A DNA stretch of 64,000 bases, from NCBI GenBank assembly GCA_022843145.1, contig JALHOF010000013.1, positions 1 through 64,000 on the forward strand, in the 5' to 3' direction. Numbering within the stretch: the stretch's first letter is position 1; every line of letters starts with the position of its first letter. Shown here in pieces: positions 1-9,633 of the stretch. The notes under the pieces are model-generated. The model ran no database searches, had not been told where the DNA came from, and worked only from the letters and a program-made list of their open reading frames with translations. The translations under genes were made by a program, and so were the position numbers. The DNA is from Hyphomicrobium sp. Its GTDB lineage: Bacteria > Pseudomonadota > Alphaproteobacteria > Rhizobiales > Hyphomicrobiaceae.

Positions 1-1
1 A

Positions 2-3000
2 CCATCGAGCGCCGCCGCCAACAGCACTTCAACGCAGCAGCATGAGCTTCAACCAGATGGGCCAAACACTCTCTTAGCTCAGCCGCTCAAATGTCCCAAA
101 AAGCCTGACGACGGACAGAGCCAGGAAGCCGCCATTCCGCTACACAGCTTCGCTGTGTGCTCGGATAGCGACGTGGGCAAGAAGCGCGACAAGGACGATG
201 AGGCGATCCAGACCTTCGTTCACGAGCTGCGCTATCCGGCAACGACCGACGCAAAGAAGCTCGCCGCCTAAGTCGCGAAGCGCCACGACGCCGACAGCAT
301 GACGGTCGTGTTCAGCACCTATCACTCGATCGACACCATCGGCGCTGCCCAGAAGAAGCACAAACTTGCCGACTTCGACCTCGTCATCTGCGATGAAGCG
401 CACCGCACCACGGGCGCGACATTCGAGGACGAGGACGAGAGCACCTTCATCCGCGTGCATGACGAGAAATTCGTCAGGGGCACAAAACGCCTGTACATGA
501 CGGCAACGCCGCGCATCTACAGCGTAGCGGCGCAGGCGATGGCCGATCAGGACAATGTCGCGCTGTGTTCGATGGATGATGAATCGCTCTACGGCAAAGA
601 ACTGTTCGTCCTGACATTCTCGGAAGCCGTGCAGCGCGGCCTGCTGGTCGACTACAAGGTGATCGTGCTCGCCGTCGAGGAAAAGCACATCAACCGCCGC
701 CTGCAAGAGCTGCTCGACGACGGCAACAATCAATTGAAGGTCGACGACGCCGCGCGCATTGTCGGGTGCTGGAAGGCGCTGTCCAAGCAGAACCTGACCG
801 AGCTTGCCGGCGACCATGACCCCATGCGCCGTGCCGTCGCGTTCTGTCAGGTCATCGAGGCCCAGAGCAACGGTAAGACCCACAAGGTCAGCTCCAAAAA
901 GATCGCCTCGATGTTCCAGGCCGTCGTCGAGGCCTATCAGAAATCGGATGACGATCCGGCGGCAGCAGCCATCAAGTTCAAGTGTGAAGCCGAGCACGTC
1001 GACGGCGGCATGAACGCGACCGCGAAGGAAGACAAGCTCGCTTGACTCAAGGCCAAAGCTGCCGACGACACATGCCGCATCTTGAGCAACGTCCGCTGCC
1101 TGTCGGAAGGCGTCGACGTTCCAGCGCTCGACGCGGTGCTGTTCCTCACCCCGCGCAACTCCCAAGTCGACGTCGTGCAGTCCGTTGGCCGCGTGATGCG
1201 CATCGCGCCGGGCAAGACGCGCGGCTACGTGGTGCTTCCCGTGGTCATACCCGCCGGGATGGAGCCGCACGAGGCGCTCGGCAACAACCAGGTCTATCGC
1301 GTGGTCTGGCAGGTGTTGCAGGCGTTGCGCTCGCACGACGACCGCTTCGACGCGATGATCAACAAGCTCGACCTGATCGGCCAGGATACGAGCAAGATGG
1401 AAGTCATCGCCATCACCGACAAGATCCAGCGCAAGAAGTCGAGCCCCAGTCGCGACGAAGACGCCGCCGATCGGGCACGAGGTACGACCAATCTCGGCAG
1501 CCCGCCACCCAAGCGCAAGAAAGACGCGGATGGCGGCACGATTCCGATGCAATTCGACATCGGCGAGATCGAGCGCGCGATCTACGCCAAGGTCGTCAAG
1601 AAGTGCGGCAACCGCCTGCACTGGGAGGAATGGGCGGCCGACATCGCCAAGATCGCGCAAACCCACATCGACCGCATCACCGCCATTCTGGAAAACCCCT
1701 AGAGCACGGCGGCGAAGGCCGCGTTCGACCAATTCGCCGCCGAAATCCGCGACGACCTCAACCCCAGCATTTCCGATGGCGAGATCGTCGAGATGCTGGC
1801 CCAGCACATGATCACAAAGCCCGTGTTCGAGGCGCTGTTCGCCGATTTCGGCTTCGCCGCGCACAACCCGATGTCGAAGGCGATGCAGGGCGTGCTCGAC
1901 ATCCTGCAACAGCACCACATCGACAAGGAAGCCGACACGCTCCAGCGCTTCTACGACAGCGTGAAGATGCGCGCATCGGGCATCGACAATGCGCAAGGGA
2001 AGCAGAAGATCGTCGTCGAGCTGTACGACAAGTTCTTCCGCAACGCCTTCCCGAGGATGACCGAGCGGCTCGGCATCGTCTACACGCCGGTCGAAGTCGT
2101 CGACTTCATCATCAAGAGCGTCAACGACGTGCTCAAGTCCAAGTTCGGCGAGACGCTGGGCAGCGACGGCGTCCACATCATCGACCCGTTCACCGGCACC
2201 GGCACTTTCATCACGCGGTTGCTGCAATCGGGCCTGATGACGCCCGACGAGATCAAGCGGAAGTACGCGGGCCAGCTCCACGCCAACGAGATCGTGCTCC
2301 TCGCCTATTACATCGCGGCGATCAACATCGAGTCGACCTATCACGGCATTGTCGGCGGCGACTATGTGCCGTTCGACGGCATCTGCCTCACCGATACCTT
2401 CCAGATGTACGAGAAGGACGACCTTGTCGACCACATGCTCGTCGACAACTCGCGCCGCCGCAAACGGCAGAAGAAGCTCGACATCCGCGTCATCATCGGC
2501 AACCCGCCTTATTCAAAGGGCCAGGAGAGCGCCAACGACCTCGCCGCGAACATCGACTACCCGTCCCTGGATGAGCGGATCGGTGCTACCTACGCAGCCC
2601 GTTCGACCGCGACCAACAAGAATGCCCTCTATGACAGCTACATCCGGGCGATCCGCTGGGCGAGCGACCGCATCGGTCAGAGCGGCGTCGTCGGCTTCGT
2701 CACCAACGGCGGGTTTGTCGACGGCAACTCGGCAGACGGTCTGCGCAAGTGCCTGACCGAGGAGTTCAGCAGCCTCTACGTCTTCCATCTGAGGGGTAAC
2801 GCGCGTTCTTCGGGCGAGCTGAGGCGCAAGGAGGCCGGAAATGCATTTGGCGCCGGCAGCCGCGCACCCATCGCCATTTCGATTCTGGTCAAGAACCCCA
2901 AGGCCGCGAAGCGTGGGCAAATCCACTTCCACGACATCGGCGACTATCTGAGCCGGGAGCAAAAGCTCGAAGCCATCGCCGCGTTCGCCAGTATCGATGG

Positions 3001-4330
3001 GATCGCGGCGGGGCCGGGCTGGCGCATGATCGAGCCTGATGCGCACGGCGATTGGCTGAAGCAACGGGATACGTCGTTTGCTACTCATATCGCCATTGGC
3101 GACAAGGATGGCGTCGAGGCAAGCAAGCTGTTCGAAAACTTTTCCAGTGGGGTGAAGTCGCAGCGCGATGCGTGGTGCTTTAACGCCTCACAAGCCAGTG
3201 CGGCAGAGAACGTCGGGCGCATGATCGATTTCTACAACGGCGAGCGCAATCGGCTGTCCAAGGCGCATCCAGGCGCCACCAAGAAGCAGCGTGACGAACT
3301 GGTAGACGGGTTCATCGACACAGATCCAACCAAGATCAGTTGGACACATAACCTGAAACAGGCGCTGGCTAGCGACCACGATATTCATGTGGATGAGGCC
3401 GATCTGGTGCCGGCAATTTATCGCCCCTTCCAGAAGCAATGGCTCTACTACAACCGGTCACTTAACGAGCGCGTCTACCAAATGCCGCGCATCTTCCCCA
3501 ATGCGACGGCGAAGAACCGCATCATTATGGTCAAGCAGCGATGGAGCGGCGAAGGCCAACTCGCATTGATACTCGACCATCTGTGCGAACTTCAAACGGA
3601 TGGCGGCACCCAATGCTTCCCGCTCTACCTATATGACGACCAGCCCGACGATGAACCGGACACGCCGCTGTTCGCTGCGGCCGAGAAGAAGAAAGGGCCC
3701 CTGCGCCGCGACGCCATCACTGACGGAGGTCTCGCCCATTTCCGCGAGGCTTATCCTGGCGAGACGATCAGCAAGGAAGACCTATTCTACTACGTTTACG
3801 GACTTCTACACTCACCCGACTACCGCGACCTCTTTTCCGACAACCTCGGCAAGGAGCTGCCGCGCATACCGCGCGTGAGGACCGCCGCCGACTTCTGGGC
3901 CTTCTCCAAGGCCGGCCGCGCGCTCGGCGAGCTTCACATCAACTACGAGAAGGTGCCGATCTACGAGGGCGTGAAGGTCACCCACTCAGGCAAGTCGCGC
4001 GACTACCGCGTCGAGAAGATGCGTTACGGCAAGGACAAGGACCGCACAACGCTGCACTACAACGACGCGATCACCGTCACCGGCATCCCGATCGACGCCT
4101 ACGAGTACGTCGTCAACGGCAAGCCGGCCCTCGATTGGGTCGTCGAGCGCCAGTGCGTCAAGACCGACAAGGACAGCGGCATCGTCAACGACGCCAACGA
4201 CTGGGCCGTCGAGACGATGAGGAACCCCAAGTACCCCTTGGAGCTGTTCCTTCGCGTCATCACCGTGAGCCTGGAGACGATGAAAATCGTGAAGGGCCTG
4301 CACAAGCTCGACATTCACGAGAAGGGCTGA
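2..4330 (+). pseudogene. Type ISP-like restriction-modification enzyme (helicase + N6-adenine methylase + specificity region), interrupted by three in-frame stops
   Basis: One reading frame runs from base 2 to the TGA at 4328-4330. It is broken only by TAA (269-271), TGA (1043-1045) and TAG (1700-1702), with no frameshift between them. Superfamily 2 helicase motifs are visible: DEAH at 392-403, MTATPR at 497-514, QSVGRVMR at 1178-1201. A gamma-type N6-adenine methylase follows, with motif I DPFTGTGTF at 2183-2209 and NPPY at 2501-2512. The last ~1.7 kb fits the C-terminal target-recognition region of type ISP enzymes (LlaGI/LlaBIII class), which restrict and methylate with one polypeptide. 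The nuclease and Walker A parts would lie before the window, and the first ~130 bases are not recognisable. Three separate pieces (299-1045, 1082-1702, 1793-4330) could be translated, and the last holds an intact methylase. Call of family is firm; loss of function is inferred. Confidence 0.85.
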
Positions 4331-4404
4331 GGCATGGGCGAACTCAGCGTCGTGTATGTGCTGGCAGAAGTTGGGGCGAACGAGAACTGCGTGGCGCGGG
4401 TGGG

Positions 4405-4944
4405 ATGATGGCGGTTCTAGTGGAAGCAATTTCCGTTGTGGTCCAAGTGGCGGCCATCGAGCGCAGTTGGCCCGGCGGGTGGCTCGCATTTCGAGAGAGT
4501 GTCCCTAACAAAACTCTCTGCGCTGACGGTGAACTAGTCCGTGTCGGGTTCATGTCGCCCGACGATTCGCGAGACTATATCGAAGGCCTCGCAGCACACG
4601 GGCTGGTTCACCTCGATGAAGGTTCGGCAGTGGATCTGGTCGTGGTTGACCAATTGCGCGGCCCCACGACGGCGTGCACATGGATCGAGTACGGGCACGT
4701 CAACACCGGGTCTGCGAAAGAGTATCGCGTTGCAGCTTGTCGCCTTGTCGGTAGCAGTCTCGCGCAAGTTCTTCTTCCCGACGGGTGGCGCTATGAATCG
4801 TCGTTGAGTTCGACGTATGGCTTTACACCCGTTGAAGCGCGCGAAAAGTCTCTTGAGTTCTTGCGACACGCGAACGGCTTAGACGTCTACTTCAATCGAT
4901 TGACAGGTGAAGAAGTGTTCATCGGGCGCACTTCGAAATCGTGA
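4405..4944 (+). CDS. Hypothetical protein, 179 aa
   Basis: This open frame starts at tandem ATG codons (4405, 4408) 75 bases after the restriction-modification gene, on the same strand. A 24-codon frame starting at 4334 ends in the overlapping ATGATG, so translational coupling is possible. The product has no membrane segment, no signal peptide and no motif that I recognise. It is rich in short hydrophobic strands and contains an SPDDSRDYIEGL stretch. Its place inside the island between a restriction enzyme and a metallopeptidase suggests an accessory role, but no function can be assigned. GC content is lower than in the flanking genes, which fits acquired DNA. Confidence 0.55.
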   Translation: MMAVLVEAISVVVQVAAIERSWPGGWLAFRESVPNKTLCADGELVRVGFMSPDDSRDYIEGLAAHGLVHLDEGSAVDLVVVDQLRGPTTACTWIEYGHVNTGSAKEYRVAACRLVGSSLAQVLLPDGWRYESSLSSTYGFTPVEAREKSLEFLRHANGLDVYFNRLTGEEVFIGRTSKS

Positions 4945-5063
4945 CTGCGGCATAGTGTTCTCAATCTGTTAGCTTGCTCAGGGCCTCCGCCCGAGCGTCA
5001 CGACCTCGGCGCCTCTGCCTTCCCTTCGCCACGAAGTATCGCGAGGTTTCCGTGTGCATCCTG

Positions 5064-6038
5064 ATGGGGCGGGCAATGGGGCAGGAGCCGGCGGAACCGT
5101 ATTCCGATAGCGATGACACCGAGGACGTGTCCGAGAACAGGACGGCGTTGCAGACCGATGCCCAGCGCGATGCCGGCGAGCGTCTCCAGGCGGCGCGCGT
5201 GGCCGCGCGGGACCGCTATCAATTGATCGCGCTGGCGATAAAGATGGAAGCCGGCGTCACGCGGCACTACACGCACAAGAGCATCAGCGGATTGGCGTGG
5301 TCCGACAAGGGCCGCATTCTCGCGCCCGAGGGCATCACGCGCCGGCAACTCTACGTGCTCGCGCACGAGTGCGGCCATATCCTGCTGCACAACACACCGG
5401 CCACATGGTCGAAGCCGGGGCATGTGAAGGAACTGGAGGCGGAAATCTACGCGCACCGAACGTTCCAGCGCTATGGGCTGGAAGTTCCGGCGAGATCATC
5501 GGAATGGGCGCGGCAATACGTGGGGCAATGGATCATGCGAGACAAGGCGGAGGGCATCCCGATCGCACGCGAAGCCGCAGAGTTTGCGCAAGGGCATCGA
5601 TCGCCGTCCGATCCGCTGCCGGCGGTTGACGGGATGCCGAACCACGACTTCTCGAAGAGGATCGAGCGCTTCATCGCCAAGGGAACGCGGATTGCCGAGC
5701 AACAGGAGGCGGTCTTGCAGCCAGTCGATGGGCGCCCTCGAACTTATCCGCCGGAGAACCCGGACAACTTGCCCGTCGCCTGCGGAACGTGCCGCTATCG
5801 CAGCTTTCAGAACTACGACGACTGCAAGGTCCACCTAGCGCCGATGAGATCTGCATGGGCGAACGGCTGCCAATACGGTAGGAGTTGGCGACCAAAGCAA
5901 CGATGGCTGTTCGGTCGACTTGCGGATGCGCTGCTCGATCGGCTTGCTGGCCGCCACCGAGAAATCGACGTCTCGAATAGCCGCACGCTGCCACCGCAAC
6001 AGACCCGAAAAGTCATCAGGATTGACGATCGGCCATAG
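5064..6038 (+). CDS. ImmA/IrrE-like HExxH metallopeptidase with Cys-rich C-terminus
   Basis: The protein (324 aa from the ATG at 5064; an in-frame ATG at 5076 is equally possible) carries HECGH at residues 101-105. This is the zinc-binding and catalytic motif of gluzincin peptidases, preceded by a helix-forming RRQLYVLA stretch as in ImmA/IrrE-type proteins. The acidic second residue group ELEAEIYAHR lies ~25 residues downstream, where ImmA-like proteins supply the third ligand. The C-terminal part holds CGTC (about residues 237-240) plus two further Cys, a likely second metal site. ImmA-type peptidases of mobile elements cleave phage-like repressors; that role here is inference from the island context. 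No repressor gene is visible next to it. Confidence 0.65.
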   Translation: MGRAMGQEPAEPYSDSDDTEDVSENRTALQTDAQRDAGERLQAARVAARDRYQLIALAIKMEAGVTRHYTHKSISGLAWSDKGRILAPEGITRRQLYVLAHECGHILLHNTPATWSKPGHVKELEAEIYAHRTFQRYGLEVPARSSEWARQYVGQWIMRDKAEGIPIAREAAEFAQGHRSPSDPLPAVDGMPNHDFSKRIERFIAKGTRIAEQQEAVLQPVDGRPRTYPPENPDNLPVACGTCRYRSFQNYDDCKVHLAPMRSAWANGCQYGRSWRPKQRWLFGRLADALLDRLAGRHREIDVSNSRTLPPQQTRKVIRIDDRP

Positions 6039-6051
6039 AGCGCAACTGCAA

Positions 6052-7380
6052 TCAACCTGCTTGCCCGCGCCGCAACGGCACGACCTCGGCACCGGCACTG
6101 CATTCCCCCATCGCCGCCGCAATAGTTGCGCCAATGGCGCCAGTGGCGCGGCGCAAGGGATCGTTGTCGAGGTGGGCATAGCGCTGGGTGGTCGAGGCCT
6201 GCGTGTGTCCGAGCAGCTTGCCGATAATCGGCAAGCCCATGCCGCTGCCGGCGCCGATCGAGGCGAACGTGTGCCGCAGGTCGTGGATCCGCACGGCATC
6301 GATTTGCGCACGCTTGAGAATGAGCTTCCACGGCTTGTGCAGATCAGCGCGCGGCTTCTCGGGATCGAAGCCCGCGATGACGTAGGCGCTGCATTTCGGC
6401 AGCGCCGCGATGACGGCTAGCGCATAGGGGTTGAGCAGGATCGACTTGCGGCCGGTCTTGCTGTCCGGGATGTGCAGCATGGACCGCTCGAAATCGACGT
6501 GCTCCCAGCGCAAGTGGAGGATCTCGCGCAACCGCGCGCCGGTCAGCATCAGCAACCGAAGCGCCGCCGCCGCGTGAGGGGCGAGAATGGTTCGCTGGAG
6601 GTCCTTGGCGGGCTGGTGCTTGGCTGTGGGTTTGGTGTCGTCCACCTCCCAGGGAATGCCGACTGTCTCGGCTTCGCGGATGGCCGATCCGAGACGGTCC
6701 ATCTCGTCGGCGGATAGATATCGTTCGCGGCGATGCTCGCGGTACTTCTCGATCCGACGCGCCGGGTTCACATCCTCCGGCACGAGGCCGTGCCGCTGGG
6801 CAAAGGAATACATGGCTCCGATGACGGCCAGCATCCGGTTCGCCTGATAGGGTGTGTCGCGGAATTTGAGGTGCAACTTGGCAACTTGCGCGCGATGGAC
6901 CTCCGCTGCCTTGAGCTTGCCGAGGGTAGGGACGGCCATGTCTTCGAGCAGCGCGCGATACTGTTGCAGGGTGCGCGGCTTGCGCTTCGTCGCAACGTGC
7001 TCGGAAAGGAACGCTTGGGCGAGGGATTCGAACGTGAGCGCCTTGCGTGACTGCTGACGTTCGCGCGCCGGGTCGGCTCCGAGACGAACCGCCGCCAAAA
7101 CATCCGCAGCGGCTTTCCTCGCCATTACGGCGGCGAGCGCTTCGGTGCTGCCCAGCGTGACGCGGCGCTTGGACGCTTCCCGTCCGCCTCCCGCTGGCCG
7201 GTACTCCACGATCCACGTCTTGATCCCGGAAGGATAGACCCGCAGGCCGAACCCCTTCAGGGCATCGTCATAGACCGTGTAGCGGTTCGCCTTGGGCTGC
7301 GCCGCCTCGACGCTGCGCTGGGCCAATCGGGTCGTTTCCATCGTGCTCAACCTCACTGCCGAATTTCGCTGGGTCGCCAC
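6052..7380 (-). CDS. Tyrosine recombinase / island integrase
   Basis: A 442-aa integrase of the tyrosine recombinase family that cuts and rejoins DNA at attachment sites. The N-terminal ~100 residues form the arm-binding domain typical of tRNA-targeting island integrases (DALKGFGLRVYPSG near residue 39). A core-binding SAM-like domain follows (about 115-210). The catalytic set is complete: R283 in TGARLREIL, K308, H366 and R369 in HDLRH, H392 in LLGHTQ and nucleophile Y401. It therefore looks active. It reads away from the tRNA-Lys remnant that starts ~130 bases upstream of its start codon, so it is the last gene of the island. Confidence 0.9.
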   Translation of the reverse strand: MATQRNSAVRLSTMETTRLAQRSVEAAQPKANRYTVYDDALKGFGLRVYPSGIKTWIVEYRPAGGGREASKRRVTLGSTEALAAVMARKAAADVLAAVRLGADPARERQQSRKALTFESLAQAFLSEHVATKRKPRTLQQYRALLEDMAVPTLGKLKAAEVHRAQVAKLHLKFRDTPYQANRMLAVIGAMYSFAQRHGLVPEDVNPARRIEKYREHRRERYLSADEMDRLGSAIREAETVGIPWEVDDTKPTAKHQPAKDLQRTILAPHAAAALRLLMLTGARLREILHLRWEHVDFERSMLHIPDSKTGRKSILLNPYALAVIAALPKCSAYVIAGFDPEKPRADLHKPWKLILKRAQIDAVRIHDLRHTFASIGAGSGMGLPIIGKLLGHTQASTTQRYAHLDNDPLRRATGAIGATIAAAMGECSAGAEVVPLRRGQAG

Positions 7381-7507
7381 CGGGTCGCCACCGGAATGGA
7401 AACCCGGTGAGGTGGACGGAATAGCGTTACGGCGTGAACGTCAAGAGAAACAATGAGTTGTGCAACTCCAGGCAAAACACGGAAACGGCCGGAAAGCGCC
7501 AAAACGC

Positions 7508-7554
7508 GACTCTTAATCAGCGGGTCCGGGGTTCGAGTCCCCGCTCGCCCACCA
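7508..7554 (+). other. Attachment-site remnant: 3' part of tRNA-Lys(CUU)
   Basis: The stretch begins in the anticodon arm (CTCTTAA loop, anticodon CTT) and runs through the T-arm (CGGGG TTCGAGT CCCCG) to the acceptor strand CTCGCCC and ACCA. The 5' half (acceptor strand, D-arm, left anticodon stem) is missing. A tyrosine-recombinase island inserting in a tRNA 3' end leaves such a displaced copy at the far side. The intact tRNA-Lys should lie left of the window, and the island should occupy the bases up to about 7507. Confidence 0.8.
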
Positions 7555-7665
7555 AACAACAAAAAAAGCGTTAGCGTGCTGGCTGGCACGCCCGACGGCG
7601 GCGCGCCCTTGGGTCCTCTTTGAATGCAACCCATCACGGTTATTTCCCTTACGATCTGGCTGGCG

Positions 7666-8388
7666 TCAGCTTGAGCCGCTGCGCTGATGCTTTGACGGGA
7701 TCAGGCGCGCAATGAGCGGCGTCGGGTCCGTTGCGGGAGCGGTCCAATCCGCAATGCTGGGGTGCGCGAGACTGGCGACACGCAAGCCTTGGCCGTTTTC
7801 ATGGACGCTGCTGATCCAACCGCGCGCGTTCTGCTCGGCAAACTCGTCGATTTTTCGTAACGCTCCCGTTCTGCGGCAAACCTCCATCCCGGTGCTGATA
7901 CCGAGGCAGACGACGAGGCGGACATTCAGCTGGGCAATAACTTCACGATGGAAGCTCCAGCATGCGTCGGCGAGTGCATTGAAACCACCTACGAGTGTGG
8001 CTTTGCGTTTGGAGCGCACAAAGATCAGATTGCTACTTGGCGTTCGCCTGAGATCGATGCCGATCCCTGAAAAAACATGCCGCAGCCGGCGCTGTAGCGT
8101 CGACGTTCCCGGAGCTTTCGTGTTCCAGCTTTCGTCGCAATATGCGGACCAATGCTCGGGCGTGCCCCCAACTGCTAAGCGTATCTGGCGCTCGATCGTG
8201 TCTCCGGATTGCTTGTCCGGGTCGCCACCTGGATTTAGGCCCAGAATGTAGAGCTCGCGCGGCCCCGAAAAGGCTGCGCGGCCCGAATAGAACACGCTGC
8301 CGGAGAGCGCATGAAGGCTCGATGGGACATTCCGGCCGAATTGCTCGATCATGTGGCGGGGCTCGATTATGGTTCTCATCCGAAGCAT
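7666..8388 (-). CDS. Uracil-DNA glycosylase superfamily protein
   Basis: The 240-aa product has the two short signatures of the UDG fold. One is a GLNPGGDP loop at residues 50-57, which corresponds to the water-activating/active-site loop. The other is AHPS at 208-211, which corresponds to the minor-groove intercalation loop. Length and spacing fit a single-domain DNA glycosylase-like protein. The GLNPG form is neither classical Ung (GQDPYH) nor family 4/5 (GEAPG), so substrate and even glycosylase activity are uncertain. An alternative start at the fourth codon (ATG) would change little. It is the first gene on the chromosome side of the island boundary and runs opposite to rfbG. Confidence 0.65.
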   Translation of the reverse strand: MLRMRTIIEPRHMIEQFGRNVPSSLHALSGSVFYSGRAAFSGPRELYILGLNPGGDPDKQSGDTIERQIRLAVGGTPEHWSAYCDESWNTKAPGTSTLQRRLRHVFSGIGIDLRRTPSSNLIFVRSKRKATLVGGFNALADACWSFHREVIAQLNVRLVVCLGISTGMEVCRRTGALRKIDEFAEQNARGWISSVHENGQGLRVASLAHPSIADWTAPATDPTPLIARLIPSKHQRSGSS

Positions 8389-8504
8389 AGTTCGACCGCG
8401 TTTCGATGATCCTAACTCGCCGAATGGGCGAGTATTGACACGTGTTGACCCGAGGCCGTCGATCGACCCGACGGAAGACCCGCAGCGACTTGGAAACTCA
8501 GCCC

Positions 8505-9590
8505 ATGATTGACGCCGAATTCTGGAAGGGGCGCCGAGTATTCCTCACCGGGCACACCGGCTTCAAAGGCGCGTGGCTGTCCTTGTTGCTGACGCGGCTC
8601 GGCGCCGAAGTCACCGGCTATGCGCTCGCGCCGCCGACGAACCCCAGCCTTTTCGCCATCCTCGATCTTGGCCCGGACATCGATGACATCCGCGGCGATG
8701 TTCGCGACCTCGCGCACCTGTCCGCCTCGATGAACCGCGCCGATCCGGAGGTCGTGCTCCACCTCGCGGCGCAGCCGATCGTGCGGACGTCCTATGAGGA
8801 GCCCGTCGAGACCTTCTCGAGCAATGTGATGGGGACGGTGCACGCGCTGGAGGCGTGCCGGACGTTGCGTGCGTTGCAAGCCATCGTCATCGTCACGTCC
8901 GACAAGGTCTACCAGAACGACGGCCGCGCCGCTGGTTACCAGGAAAGCGACCGGCTCGGTTCGGCCGACCCCTACAGCACGAGCAAGGCCTGCGCCGAAC
9001 TTGTCACCGCCAGCTATCGCGCGACAGCCTTCGCGCAGGACCGCGGCGGGCCCGCGCTGGCCACGGCGCGCGCAGGCAACGTCATCGGCGGCGGAGATTG
9101 GTCGCGCGACCGACTGCTCCCCGATCTCGCGCAGTCGCTGATCGCCGGACGGTCGCCCGTGATCCGCAATCCGATGGCGACCAGACCCTGGCAGCACGTT
9201 CTCGATTGCCTCGCCGGGTATCTGGTTCTGACGCAGCGGCTCGCCGCCGGCCCGGGTTTTTCGGGTGCTTGGAATATTGGTCCGGATGGCGACGGCATGG
9301 CGACCGTGGGCGAGATTTCGGATCAGCTCGTCAGCCTGAATGGCGGTGCGCCTCGATGGATGCGCGACACCCGCCAGCACCCGCACGAAGAGGCGTTGCT
9401 GTGGCTCGACACGTCGGAAGCGCGCCGTCGCCTCGGCTGGCGGCCGGTCGTGCCGCTCGCCGAGGCCTTGCGCTGGACGTTCGACTGGTATCGCATTCAT
9501 GCCGGGGGCGGGGACGCGCGCGCGGTCTCGGAACGCCAGATCGACGAGCTTCTCGTGCGCAACCGGACACAACCCGCCGCTGCATCGTGA
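8505..9590 (+). CDS. rfbG: CDP-glucose 4,6-dehydratase
   Basis: The enzyme converts CDP-D-glucose to CDP-4-keto-6-deoxy-D-glucose using bound NAD in the cytoplasm. The 361-aa product has the extended-SDR Rossmann motif TGHTGFKG (residues 15-22), the catalytic TSDK (131-134) and YSTSK (157-161), and the AGNVIGGGDW stretch characteristic of RfbG. The start at 8505 is chosen because homologous proteins begin just before the FWKGRRV strand. Its substrate would be made by rfbF at 21035-21808, at the other end of the locus and on the other strand. Confidence 0.92.
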   Translation: MIDAEFWKGRRVFLTGHTGFKGAWLSLLLTRLGAEVTGYALAPPTNPSLFAILDLGPDIDDIRGDVRDLAHLSASMNRADPEVVLHLAAQPIVRTSYEEPVETFSSNVMGTVHALEACRTLRALQAIVIVTSDKVYQNDGRAAGYQESDRLGSADPYSTSKACAELVTASYRATAFAQDRGGPALATARAGNVIGGGDWSRDRLLPDLAQSLIAGRSPVIRNPMATRPWQHVLDCLAGYLVLTQRLAAGPGFSGAWNIGPDGDGMATVGEISDQLVSLNGGAPRWMRDTRQHPHEEALLWLDTSEARRRLGWRPVVPLAEALRWTFDWYRIHAGGGDARAVSERQIDELLVRNRTQPAAAS

Positions 9591-9633
9591 CGGGTCGCGT
9601 CGTGACTGCCCCCGGGCGTTGCCGCGCTATCCC

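Noticed and set aside
140-2434. Long minus-strand open frame (764 codons) opposite the restriction-modification gene
   Set aside because: Antisense frames stay open in GC-rich coding DNA; the product is rich in Val-Asp-Arg-Leu-type low-complexity sequence and lacks any family motif, whereas the plus strand shows helicase and methylase motifs.
7353-7637. A minus-strand open frame encoding GRAGTRTPDPLIKSRVL within a 94-aa product
   Set aside because: This peptide is the well-known false translation of the antisense of a tRNA 3' half; the DNA is the tRNA-Lys remnant.
8412-9572. Minus-strand open frame (386 codons) opposite rfbG
   Set aside because: rfbG on the plus strand has all SDR catalytic motifs; the opposite frame has none.
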